Positions 12,325-24,577 of a DNA stretch of 64,000 nt are shown piece by piece (position 1 is the first letter of the stretch; each line of letters starts with the position of its first letter). The stretch covers positions 13,562,001 to 13,626,000 of the forward strand of contig NC_046673.1 in assembly GCF_003369915.1 (NCBI RefSeq). Reading direction: 5' to 3'. The DNA is from Drosophila miranda (Eukaryota; Arthropoda; Insecta; Diptera; Drosophilidae). A program made the position numbers and the translations under genes. The notes below the pieces were generated by a model, which saw nothing but the letters and a program-made list of their open reading frames with translations, did not search any database and was not told the DNA's origin.

Positions 12325-15300
12325 CTCAAACCAAAAAAACTTGTTCATGCTAAGTCTTGCAGGAAAAGAAAAGAGATGGCTATATTTAAGCATCATCTCT
12401 CTTGCCGTCTTCTTTCATCTCGGATTGTTTACAAGGATACAAATAAAAACCATAAATTCCCATTTTTATAGGTATTATAAACGTGTTTATAATATTTTTG
12501 GCTATAATAATGTTCAAAATGAATCAATTATAAACAAATCACAGCTTCAATTGCACTTTTGACTACTGAATGGAATGATTTCTTGGAGCAATACAATTAA
12601 ATTCAATTATCTTTTGTACTCGTTTGATGGAGAGACCCCTCCACAATCATAATTGATCCCCACAATTAACCCCTTCTGAATTTCGGAATAGGCACAGAAT
12701 ATGTTATTTTCTTTTGCATGTTCTTCCTTCTGTTTGCTTTTCCTTACTTTCAAAATAACCATCTGGGCAGACTTGCAGGCAGACAGCCAGATCGATCACA
12801 TGCAGATGGGCTGGGGCGCAGGTGAGGCAGCTGTCGGGTCCGGCGCCAGCGCAGGTCTCGCAGGAGTCGTGGCAGGGCCAGCAGATGCCCACTTGATTGG
12901 GAAAAGATCTAGGCGGACAACGGCTCACGCAGGTGCTGTAAACAAATCGTATTTTGAGTGGTGTTAAATCATTTTTCGCTGCTTGTTTACTTGTCCAATC
13001 GATAGTGACTGCAGGCCACACACTGTGTGGGTCCGCGGCCATAGCAGCCCAAGGAATCGCATTCGGCGTCGCAGGAGTACAGCACAATCTTCTCCTTGGT
13101 GGCATCGGCTGGCTCTGCTTTCAGCTCGGCGGCCGCAGCGCCAGTGACATTCTGTCCATCTAGCGTAGCGGTGGCCGGTTCTGGTTCCGATCCGGCACTG
13201 GTGAAGATATTCTGATAGTTGAGATAGCCCGCAAAGCTGTCGGTGTTGTAGTTGCCGCCCTCGTTGGCCGGCTGGCCGATATTCGAGGCGGATGGGAAGA
13301 GAAACGGATTGGCGCCCCCAATGGGGCTACGCATCTGTGGATTCCCATTCAGCAGCTCCGACTTCAGGCGCATGGGCTGATTGGATGTTCCATAAAAGAT
13401 CAGCTGCCATTTGGATAGAATCCCCGGCTGATTGACCCTTCGACGGCCGGCATTTATCACCTGCAAGGTCCAACGTCCCTCGGCTTTTTCCCCCCAATAA
13501 TGAACGCTGAGGAAAGGCCAATCGTCAAAGTTTGACTTGACAATGTCGCGCGGTCGTTCAAACAGCAAAGTGCTCGTCGTGCCCATGGGCGAGGTCAGAA
13601 GAATCCTTAAATTTCCTCTCGGAAAGAAGCGCAAGGTAATGCGACACTGAACATGCTCTAGATATCGCACCTCATTGATCGTCCCCGCACAGCCATTCAC
13701 ATCCATGTGGGTGGACAGTGTGAAGCCAAAGGAGCCCTCGATTCTCCGATCCTCGTTGTTCTCCCGCGACTTGCAAATATGCTGAGGCGGCACCGAGGTC
13801 CACTGCTCTGCCATTGAGACCATGGCCCCCGCATCCATCAGTCCGTAGCCGAATTTGTGACTGTATTTCCGCTTGACGCCATTCGGGGTCCAGCCGCCCT
13901 CCTTCTCCAGCGGCGAAGGTCGCGACGTATACACCACCAGGTACTGCATATCCCGCCAAGTGAGATCCGGATTGGCCTCCAACGCTAGGGCACAAATTCC
14001 AGCTGCCAGCGGCGCTGAAGCCGAAGTTCCCGTATGCTCCACCGTGCAAATATGATCGGGTCGCAGACGTCCATCCATATCGACGGTGGCCACACTCTTG
14101 TCATGGCCCGGCGTTCCAGAGCTATAGGTGGTGGCCAGCGTCGAGGAGCATTCCTCCAAGTACCAGGGCTTGAAGCCCGCCTGTGTGGCACTCGATATGG
14201 AGAGGGTGAAGATCGAATTGGTGTAGCCATCGCAGTTGCACGAATCGGTGTAGCGGCCACCGTTGCCCGAGGCCCAGACAAAGATGGAACCCCTGCCCTG
14301 CCGACCGCTGGTCACGCCATAAATGAAGGCGCGCCGGGCCAACGGACCGGGGCCATCCACCGTCGAGCCATCATCCTCGGGTCCCCACGAGGCACTGTAA
14401 ATATCAATGTGCGAGGGATTCAAACTCAACGCCTGGGCCTCCACTACATCGTTGACTTTGCCATCGAGCATGCGAACACCTAGACAGGGAATAAAGGAGT
14501 ACTATAAGCCAGAAGAATCTCCAAAAGTCTCCGATACACTTACCACCAATGCTGGCATTGTAGGCCACACCCACGCCACAATAATTGTTAAAGGCCACGG
14601 CTGCCACTTCGCCGGCACAACGTGTGCCATGCTTATTGTCGCCATTATCCTGTGGCGTGGGATCCGAATCGTTGCCATTGATATCGAATGAGGCATCGGG
14701 ATCCTGAAAATGCGGAAAGAGTAGGTTTCCGTTAGAGCATATTTTACATAGCACTTTTAACATTTATTTACGTAGTTCTGGGCCAGATCTGGATGATTTG
14801 TTTGGATGCCATCGTCTAGTATAGAGACGACAACTCCCTTGCCGGTGTAGCCCTTCTGCCAGGCAGGTCCCACATTCATATCCAGGCCGTCCTTGGCTCC
14901 ACCGTTCTGTTTGGGCGCGGAAACGAAACAGAAATATAACATCGATTAGATCAAAACTCTAGTCTACACTCGTATACATAGAACAATACTAGAACAAGTG
15001 TTATTCCAATCAGTGTTCGAAATACATAATTTACAATAATCGTCTACCATTCTGCTGCTTGGGCTTCCTGAAAATTCAATAAAAATGTATCAGTGGGTCG
15101 CAGCAACTGGCAGCAACAAGAAACTAAAAAGTGACCACGACTCTTTTCTTAGGCTTTTAAAGTGTTGCGACTTTGGAAATACCCTCCTGGCACTCGTATA
15201 GTAATTATTTGGCATTTTTATACCCTTCGAGTGGTTTCTTTGAACTCGTACTTTGAACGATACAAAAATTAGGTTGTAGGCCTGGATCGAATGCATCCCA

Positions 15301-17413
15301 AGCCCATATTTAGAATATAGTAAGCTTTATACTCGTATACCCAACATATTTTCTTAAAGCTCTTATAACTCTATCCAACTCTATCAGACATTTATCTGAG
15401 TTTACAAGCGAAGTGTATGGCATTTTATTTGATTTTTTTGTATTCGTATCGATGCCGTAGCCATACCTGGAGATACATACATATGTACATACTCTTTGCA
15501 CTTTTTATGTCTTTTTTCTTTAGTACTTTTACCAATAAAACAAGCTACAAATCATGGAAATTGTTCAAAGAATAACAAAGGTATGCCAGGTATGTATTTT
15601 ATACCAATTTAAATTATATTTTGAAAGCTATATATTCGAGTATTTATGTAATTCCTTAATCTGGCCTACAACCTAATTTTTTTATCTCGAATTTTTCGAA
15701 TTTTCTACAAATTATTATGTTAGAGATGTGGAACAGAATAGGGTATTAAACAGGTCGACAACAGTCACACTTTTTCTTTCTTTCTATCTGCTGTCTGCAG
15801 CTGCGACTACTGATATTTTTCAGGAAAGGAAACCCAAGCAACAGCAAGAGCTTCACTTCGACTGTAGGTTTTCAAACACTGATTCCAAATGATCTACGTT
15901 TTGGTTAGAGGGACATCTATGTAGAACAATCTACAAACAGAATCGAATATCTGGGGTACAAGCAAACATTAAACATTCAACACTTAACATGGCAACACAA
16001 CAGGGTAACAACAAACATGCATTTTGAAGTGAGAGAATATGGATTTACATACTTTACTCACCAGATACCACTGCTCCTTGAACAAGGGATCCGGAAATAT
16101 GGAATGCGAGCTAACATCACGATACTCCAAGCGTGGCGAATGCGTGGATAGATGGGGCTCTGGGGAGTATGGAGAAAACAGCGATTCGTCGGGGGCATAT
16201 TCTTGATGGCTTGATGGACGCAAAACATTATACGGACTGTAGGTGGGCAGATCCTGGTAGGGACCATCGCGCTTCCGTCGTACTTTCTCATGCTGTTGCT
16301 GCATCCATTTCACCTATAAGAAAGTAACCATCCCATCATTTCCGCCTCTCCTCTAGTGGGCATGGCTCTCAGTCCTTGTATATTTTACCTCATTCTCGGA
16401 TCTCAGATCGCTCTGATGCTTGTGACTGGAACGCAATGAACGCTTCGACACGCGATGATGCTGGAAGACATAATAATCGTCGAGTGCTCCAATCTGCAGA
16501 GAGTGAGATAATAAAATGTGGGTTAGCTGGCAGAGGCCCTCAGGGGAGGACGGGGAGGCGCCTTCGAGTCGTCACATACCTGACCCCGATTCACGAAGCC
16601 ATACTTGTCCGCAATGGCGTCGGCCACATATTTGCCAGCCGGAATGTGTACGGCAAACTCATTTGTGTAGATTGCCTCCTCCGGAATACTGTAGGGGCCA
16701 AACACATCGTTCTCATTGAGGAGATGCTGCTGCTCCAGCTGCTCGTGCTCGTGCTGGTGTTCGTGTTCACTGGCATTTATATGAGTATTACGTATGACCT
16801 GCAACTCGTCTGCTAGGGGGTCCGAGGCAGAGTCAAAGTCAGGGTGAGTGTTGGACCTCGCGCTCGCGGCGTTGGCCTTGTGGGAAGTGGTTTGAGTGAT
16901 TTCTGTTTCTGTTTCAGTTTCAGTTTTGCTAAGGGACAAATTAACAGCCGCCGCATTGCTCTCGGTATCGCTCTCACTGCTGATGCTGCTACTGCTGTTG
17001 AGTATTCTTCGTGCGGCATTGATTTGTTGTTGAGTTTCGCTCACGCTTTCGCTTTCGCTATATCGAAGAGCACTACTAGTGTTTCGGCTTAGGACTACTA
17101 AAACTAATAAAAAATATATACAGCTCTGTGCCATTCGATTAAATGTACATAAATAGACTCTATTGAGTTTTGCATGTGCTGCTGGTGGAGGATGTGGATT
17201 AGGAGCTCTGCTGCTACTGCTGCTGTTGCTGTTGCTGCTGCTGCTGCTAGTCTTTGTCGTTGCTGTTGCTTTCGGTAGCGTTTGTTTGCAGTGCTTTCGA
17301 TATGCGGGCTCTCTGGCAGGACTGGGTCTACTGCCCTGCTCCTGTATGATTGGGAGGATGTTTCTTGTTCTTTTTGTTGTTGTTGTTCTGGTGACACCTC
17401 CTAAATCAAGCAT
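9929..17413 (-). CDS. Fur2: Fur2, furin-like proprotein convertase 2
   Basis: Fur2 is a membrane-bound serine endoprotease of the secretory pathway that cleaves proproteins after dibasic sites. Fourteen exons join in phase: 17413-16580, 16493-16389, 16313-16062, 14906-14772, 14703-14544, 14479-12991, 12935-12748, 12217-12061, 11994-11720, 11657-11375, 11315-11116, 11053-10760, 10701-10466 and 10405-9929, giving 1,694 residues. In order: a Ser-rich leader, a hydrophobic segment (from Met94, [15 protein letters not shown]), a prodomain ending in RRKR (about 325-328), and the subtilisin domain with Asp in ILDDGIQ (about 428), His in NKHGTRC (about 467), Asn in WASGNGG and Ser in [11 protein letters not shown] domain, about ten Cys-rich furin repeats, a transmembrane helix ([16 protein letters not shown]) and a cytoplasmic tail with an acidic cluster follow. 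The start may be Met1 or Met94. All catalytic residues are present. Confidence 0.95.
12288..12322. repeat. (CT)n microsatellite in a Fur2 intron
   Basis: About seventeen CT dinucleotides lie in the intron between the exon ending at 12748 and the exon starting at 12217. On the transcribed strand this is a purine (AG) run. Confidence 0.9.
15264..15681. repeat. Inverted repeat, candidate MITE-like element in a Fur2 intron
   Basis: The 19-base arm AAAAATTAGGTTGTAGGCC at 15264-15282 recurs as its exact reverse complement at 15663-15681, with about 380 bases between. Both arms lie inside the Fur2 intron 14907-16061. The arrangement resembles a short non-autonomous DNA transposon with terminal inverted repeats. 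I could not identify a clear target-site duplication, and no open frame is seen inside. Confidence 0.45.
17205..17252. repeat. CTG-type trinucleotide repeat coding poly-Ser/Asn
   Basis: A run of CTGCTG/CTGTTG triplets lies within the first Fur2 coding exon and encodes a serine-rich tract with some asparagine on the minus strand. It falls in the long N-terminal leader before the hydrophobic segment. Confidence 0.8.
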
Positions 17414-17431
17414 TATAAAACTATTGTTCCA

Positions 17432-19582
17432 GCTGGAGGAGCGGAGCGGGGGTTTTTAGGAGGTTTTTTTTATTAGGGTAGTTGCTTTATTCTCCTGAAG
17501 AGTCTTTTTGCAGCAACGTATCGTCCGTGTCCGTGTTCCTTTCTTGTGTCCGTACTCATGTATCTACTGTTTGTGGGCTCTGGTGTCTGGTGTATCTAAA
17601 AATATAATATAAACAAATATAGCAGAAGAGCCTTAGATCTTAATCTTAATCTTAATCCAACCATTACTATTATCTTCTTCTTAGAAAAAAAAAAATATGA
17701 AACGTGCAACGTGGGCGGGCGTCTGGCTGAGAGGGAGACATCTCTGCTGATTCATGACCCCCGGAGTGATGATAAAACGTTTCAGTTTCAGCTTTTTTTT
17801 TTCTTTTTCAACACGAAGGTGATTCCCGTTGAGTGAAGCTCTCGAATATATGTATGTACATCTGTACATATATATATATATTTATATTATATTTATTCTC
17901 TCTCTGGCTCTGGTGATGCAACAGAACAGTAGCCGAGGCAGTTGGTTGAAGGGGGGGGGACTTATAAACAATGACTAAGCAAAGTCATGTCTGAATATCA
18001 TTAATTTAATAGTATAAAGAAAGAAAGAACAGAGTTACCCTGGAAATCTTTCTTCTCCACCCCACAAAGCCTTTCTTTCCCTCCCAATCCCTATGCCTTG
18101 GCAAAACGAATAAATTACGAGTGCACGAGTGTGGGACTCCTATTCGATTATTCAGAATATGTGCAACATGTAAAACTCTGGGTACAATGCTTGCGCATGC
18201 CACTGCCACAGAGGGACAGGGAGACAGACAGACAGTACTTGTAGATTATATATATATGTACATATATATACATATGTGAAAGGAGAAGTAGGAGGAATCA
18301 AATGCGAAGAAGAACTGACATAACCATTTTGATTTCCATTCCCCATTCCTTAAGCGATTGTGCACGTCCCGTTGGGGGGTTTTTTGTTGTTGTTTTTGTT
18401 TTAGGAATGAACACAGAGAGAGGGAGAGGCAGAGGCAAAAAGAGAGACAGAGTACGGTACATATGTACGTGCCCCTCTGATGCACATGACGGATGGACGG
18501 TATTTATTACCGATAAATTGGTGGTACCGTACATTTTTGGTAGTAGGTACACTAGCGGGCACGTAGATATGTATTGGTAAAGTACAGTGAGATTTATGTG
18601 ACCAAAAGTGTGTGTATGTAGAGCGTGGGAGGTGGAGGAGGAGTAGCAAGTGCAGACAGGCATATCCGCATGCACCAACGGATAAGGAGGGGAAGGCAAG
18701 ACGACGAAGACGAAGACGACTACGACGACGACGAGGAGACTCTTTAACAATATCTCCCCTCCTCATATTGATTCCGGTTTCTGTTTCACTGTGCCATTTC
18801 GCGTTTATACAACATACAACTTCTAGTTTTGCGAGTGGTGGTGGTATGTACATATGTACATCTATGCATGTATGTATGGATGTACATACATAGTATGTAT
18901 CATTTGTTTGTATAATACTCAGATTTTTCATTTTTCACACACAAACACACAGATTTCGCACTAATTGTGCTGCAACAACAATGACACCTTTTTTTGTTTT
19001 GTTTTTTTTTTTGCTGGGGGTGTATTGGTGTACTTTTGATGGTGTGTGACGGCGGCAGTGGCGGCTCAAACCCGACACACACACATACACTCACAGATAA
19101 GTACGTAAGAGTTGGCATTTCGTACATACATACATACATGAACATATGAATGCATGTAATGCATAGACAACAGTCAGAGACACATTCAAATTTATGTATA
19201 CATCAATGTGCATCAGAAACAACAACAAAAAAAACTGAACCCGTTTCGTTGCACGGATGGTTGGATGGATGGATGGATTATAAGTATTACTCGGTCACAT
19301 TTTGGGTAAGTACATAAATCACAGCTACAGTTTTTGGCACGGGACTGGAGGACTGTTGACGTCTAAGGGCGCGGGTCAGAGGCGCTCTACGACTTACGCC
19401 TTATCAACACAGCAAAATCCGAAACAACTGAGAGACTGAGACGCTGGCTGGTACACTGATTGCGAGGAGGCCCCCAAAGAGAACGCGTGCTTACCATGCG
19501 TACATATAGGAACTAACCGAACGGACCCGACCCGACCGTTACGAACAAGCGACGACGACTGCGCTGCGCTCCAGCTTAAACT
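17432..19582 (-). promoter_or_regulatory. Fur2: Candidate Fur2 transcription start, 5' UTR exon and 5' UTR intron
   Basis: On the minus strand an initiator-like TTCAGTT places a possible start at 19582. It is followed by a GC-rich, CG-dinucleotide-rich exon ending at 19495 in a strong donor (CATG|GTAAGC). A matching acceptor (CTCCTCCAG|CTGG) lies just before the Fur2 ATG, so the second exon would begin at 17432, 19 bases upstream of the start codon, with a 5' UTR intron at 17433-19494. The motifs are seen directly; the transcript structure is inferred. Confidence 0.4.
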
Positions 19583-21858
19583 GAACTTTATTTTGAAGTT
19601 AATACTCGTACATACAAACATACAGAGCCAGAGACCCGACCCGCCGCCGCCTGCCTGGTCGTGTTGTTGGTTGGTTGTTTCTTTCTTTCTCGCTGGATTT
19701 TGTGCTAACCGCATATGCATACATACATACAAACATACAATCGCACACTCTTGGCTTACATATAGACATTCGTACATTCGCTTTGCCGCCTTGCTTTTAC
19801 ATATACGTACACTCGTACATACATATGTATGTATATGTGTATATGTCTCTCCAGTTGAGACTAACGAAAGCACAGCTTTAGGAGCTTTCAAAACAAAATG
19901 AAATGCAAAACATAACACGCAACGGTGCTGTAACAAAACTAATTAGTATTACGTACGTATGTATGAATGTGTGTGTGTGCGGGTGTCTCTTCACCACATA
20001 AATACGTACACATTTAAGACGTGTTTTCATATGCAATCTGTACATACGAACAATCAAACAAGGTATATTGTGCAGAGGGTAAGACAGTCCAGGAGATCGC
20101 TTCACAGGCTTTGATGAGTGCGACACCTACATATGTATGTATTCGTGGATTGCGCCAAGTAGCAGTAGAGTTAAGAGTGACTCACAAAATAGGCTATTCG
20201 TAGTCGGGAGTGCCCTACCGATACCTACCAATATACCTTGCACATGAAGATGTATACTTTGGGGTCCATACATACCTAACCTACACTTATGCATGTATGT
20301 ATATTGTGTAGCTGTATGTGTGCTGACATTCAGCCAAGAGATAGCGGTAGCTTCCAACACCGCGCAAGGTTTTTTTGGTTATTTTTCTGTTTTTCAGAGA
20401 AGATTAGCGTTTGCGAGCTAAATTTGCTATTTTTTCGTATATGCACACGAAATAATTATTCCACTGTGTTTAGTTTTTGGTAAATCCAATGGTATACTTG
20501 TATGTATGTGTGTATGTATATCTTTAAGCGCGAAGGTAAGCGCTGCTTCACGTCATATGTACATGCATACGTACATACATACGTACTTTCGTAGTTAGGA
20601 CAGGTTATGGTTTGCTTTTAATGAGAATGAATAAACCATACATATGTATGTATAAACATACATAAACTTGGTTCTCAAAGTTAACAATGGACTTAAAAAG
20701 TACACCAAAATGCTTTGTCCATTTAAGTACCCATTTCCAAAACTTTGTCATGGTCACATCTGTTTATTTTACCACAGAAATTAGAAAAATTTCGTTCTAA
20801 AAATAATCTGAAGAAGCAAGAAGGGAAAATCAAAACCCTATCGTCATACGTCATACGATTTTGTTTTGATTATTTAAGAAAACGAATGGAGTTCTTAACA
20901 CAAAGACTTGTACCAACTTTCCACCGATCGTTCTTTTGACGATAAATAAATAAAGATTACAATAAATTGATGCTGATCTTCGGCTTGAAAGTCCTTTCTT
21001 TTCTGGTTATCAAAACATATGCGCTTAATCACCATCATCCGCAAAGTTTCTAAAGTTCCGCCAATCTGCTATTTATAGCTCTTCCTTTCACAGCTTCAAC
21101 AAAATGTTGATCTTTCATTAACAAAAATAAGGTAGAAAAAAATAGGTGTGAAACACCTAAAAGCCAAGTCGTAATTACTGGGCTGACCAAAGTTTAATTA
21201 AATGGCTAAGTGGCAGGAAAGTGCCTAACTAAGTCTGGAAAAGTTCTTACCCCTACCCTGACGACACATTGACCAGCTACTAGTTGTTTAATCATTCACT
21301 CTCCAGTAGTCACTGCGATATTCAACAGTCAGTCACGGTCGCGTGCGCATGCGCCTGCCCCGAAAGGTGGGTGGCTGGATGGGCAAGAGAGAGCGAGAGA
21401 GAGGCAAACGGCAAACAAAAAAAAGCACAGCATCCGCGGATGTACGGGGATATCTATGTATGTGCATAGATTGTATGTGTGTATTGGCGAATGCAGGCCC
21501 GTTTTAACGCCATATTACGTCAGATCTGAACCGTGGTTTATTTTATATGGGCAACACTGGTCTGCTTGTTGTGCTGTTTGCAGACAGACACATATGTATC
21601 TTATTACATATCTTATTGCATACACTGCATCGGCAGACGGGTGCCGGCTTACCCTGTGCGGTCAGTGGCTCAAAGCACGCCAAGAGCGCTATTTTTGTGC
21701 CGGGTCTACTATGAGTATGTACGAGTACTCGTACATATTGTACCTGTATGTACATATGTATGCATGTATTGGGATATATCACTTTTTCCACACTGAACTA
21801 ATTTAAGCAAACATATATGTATGTACGTACGTATGTATGTGTGTATGTATGTGCATAA
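18838..21858. repeat. Dispersed CATA/TATG tetranucleotide microsatellites
   Basis: Short runs of ACAT/ATGT/TACG units recur here, for example around 18843-18898, 19120-19140, 19718-19740, 19815-19836, 20560-20586 and 21809-21855. Many are locally palindromic (CATATG, GTAC, TACGTA). They account for most of the short open frames with repeated Tyr-Val-Cys-Ile in this region. Confidence 0.75.
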
Positions 21859-24316
21859 TCAGAGTGGAGGGGGAAGCTTTGCAGATGTTGTTTTTTTATT
21901 CCCGGCACTCTGCGTAGAGTTCAAGGGTATATTGTATTCATGTAGGTGTATGCGACAGCTAGAGAGAGAGTGAGAGCGAGAGACCGAGCAAGAGAGAGAG
22001 CTGAGCTGAGCTAAGCTTAGCTGGAAAGCTTTTCCCAGTATCAGATTATGGTAATTCTTGATCTGGATCAACGGCCTTAATTGCCTTTTATAGCTGCTGG
22101 CACTTCTCTTATTTATTTTTCCAAGCCTTTTTCTTGGCAACACCGTGACGGGTATATGTATGTCTGTGCTGTGGGGATTCCGGGCACTGCAGAGTTTTCT
22201 TTATTATTATGACAGTTGCACATTTTTTTTTACACGGAACAAATTGCCAATAAATTTATTGGCCAAAAACGCCTTATCACAGATAACTATTTCGTGGTCA
22301 TGCTGCCAAACGGGTCGCCAACTGACAAATAGACCCACAAAAAAAAGACGAACCACGGTCAAAGTGGTCAAACGACAGTTTCTCACCATCAAAATAAAAA
22401 TACGTTGATAGAATAGCAATTATTTTGGCACCACTCTCGATTTTCAATACAATACCGTATAGTATATAAGGCTGGGACCGCTTTCTCATTTAGTTTCAAT
22501 CGGATAATATGTATACTTCAATGAATATTAGTGCACAAGCTGGTTCATCAGTTCACGAAGAGTCTTTCATTTAATGCACTCAAAATTTAGTATGGATCGT
22601 TTACAAGATGCTTTTTAGAGAGTATGTGGACTGCGCGTTGGGTGCAATAAAATTGAAGTTATTTTCTCAAACCATATTAGGTTTATTGGAATGTTCATAT
22701 ACCGATATACGATACCCACTAAACTAGATACCATTATGGCGCAAAGAAACCAAAGAAATATTTATAATTATATCATGCTATAATATTATATCATGTGTCG
22801 TTGAATGCATAATTGAACATCGATCGCTTGTCACTTTCAGTAACCATTTTTGTACCCACCCCTCACCTGTTTCCAGTTTGAAGAACTATGCTGTGGCCAA
22901 GTGCATCGTGCGGTAATTGTTGTTTGAACCTTTTCAGGAATAGTACTCTTTCTTCTATTGGACAAGCTGTTCGAGAGTGGTCGTGTTTGCAGTGGCCTTA
23001 ATTGCATAAAGTCGTCTTTCCAAGTCGAATCGTCAGATTTCCAAAGAGATGGAAACAGGCGTGTGACTATCGGAATCGATTGAAAATAGGTTCTTCTTTT
23101 TATGGTGATGATAGAAATATGAACGTTGCTGCTATCCATATCTACACCTACGGCATGCCCTTTATCAGCGAAACGCTAGTCAAGGATCGAGCACACGCAA
23201 TGCATGTTGTTATTTGGTTTCTATTCGAGGGCATTCTCTTTGGCAGCATTCCCATGTGCGTATCGTGTCCAGCATTAATATGCCGCGTCATATGAGAGCG
23301 ATGATGGGAACACGGACGTTCCCTAGACGTGGATCCGACAAAAGTACTTAATGCTACCAATTATCAAATAAATACACAAACTCGCACAGTTTTTTTGTCT
23401 TTGTCAAGTATCTAATCAGTTCTTTAATGAAACAAGGCGATGCAATTGACATTTTCATCTTGCAGCTGTCGTAAAAATGTTTAACAAATGTATTCCAAAA
23501 TAGATAGGCCGCCACTTCATCCAATACCCAAGGTAAATGCTGCCATGCTGTGACGTCTGGGACAGACCCATAGGGATGATGATGGTGTCGATTTCGTTGG
23601 TTCTCCTGTAAACATAAAGTGGATTAGTCAAGGCGTCTTTTGATGTCAGGCTACAAAAGTGGCAGCGCTCATTGGAATGGGATTGGCCGCAAAATAACGG
23701 AAAATATCGGCACTGAAAAACGTTATTCGGGCGATGGAACAATTGTGTGTAATTTTTAAGAAGCAGCACTCTAAAGCATAGAGCTGCCAGTACATTATAA
23801 ACATAGATTACCTGATATAATTAAGCATTTTGCTGACCAACAGACAACAGAGACTGCGGTTCGGTTCTTAAGAAGGAGCGCTGGCGCTCAGGGTACCCCA
23901 AATCCAAAATGCAATTCTATTCGGGAAACACGCTTCATCCATTAAATGAATGTTCGATCGTTCATATCATACAGATCTTGTGGTTCGCGAATGCGTTTAC
24001 GTATACTCGTACTATGAAGCCCATCAAAGGCGTACCATACGCCGCCTTGTTCCAAGTCTCTCGCCCGAAGTCGAAGACACAGCATACTCATATAATGTAT
24101 AATATAGTACCCGTACAATGATCTTTAGTTTCGGGTACTGCCTCTCCTTCCTTTCAAAAATATCGACATCATTTAAACCAAAAACATATGATTCCAAACA
24201 TTGTTAGGGGGAAAGATTGTTGGAGGGATTGCGTGATGATCTCTGGATCAGAGAGAGCCAGAGCCAAGACACAGTTTAAGCAAAAATTCAAATACATAAG
24301 TTCTAATACTATCAAA

Positions 24317-24577
24317 ATGGGCAATGAGATCGATCTTTTGCCAAAACATGCGACTCTGAATCGAGGGACTCATGCAATGGTACAAATACAAATATTTTTG
24401 GAGTCGAAACCAATTGAAGAAGCCCAAAAGAAGCCGTCAATTGGATTCGTTGATTCCATATGCATTCAGCATACAATCAAAACAGTTAAGCAGGGATTTC
24501 TTGGGATTCTGGAGTGGCTTCAACCATTACTAGATTCAATTTATAATCAGTGCAAGTTAATCGAAAATAACACTTAA
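24317..24577 (+). CDS. Candidate small ORF (86 residues), unknown
   Basis: An 86-codon open frame starts at an ATG in a very good Drosophila context (ATCAAAATGG). It encodes MGNEIDLLPKHATL..., with a helical hydrophobic C-terminal half (KQGFLGILEWLQPLLDSIYN) and ends at a TAA. I know no family for it. It has no visible introns or neighbouring exons and stands alone in the gene-poor region, so it may be a chance frame or the remnant of a mobile element. Confidence 0.2.
   Translation: MGNEIDLLPKHATLNRGTHAMVQIQIFLESKPIEEAQKKPSIGFVDSICIQHTIKTVKQGFLGILEWLQPLLDSIYNQCKLIENNT

Noticed and set aside
10485-14763. Many plus-strand and shifted minus-strand frames of 60-150 codons across Fur2
   Set aside because: All overlap the phased Fur2 exons in other frames; their long open stretches come from the GC-rich, Cys-rich coding sequence.
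18302-18931. Overlapping frames of 90-180 codons on both strands
   Set aside because: The composition follows GA/CT-rich and TACAT simple repeats, with no start context, splice partners or recognisable domain.
21456-21806. Plus-strand frame of 116 codons with repeated Tyr/Val/Cys/Ile
   Set aside because: The residues derive from TATG/TACG microsatellite sequence.
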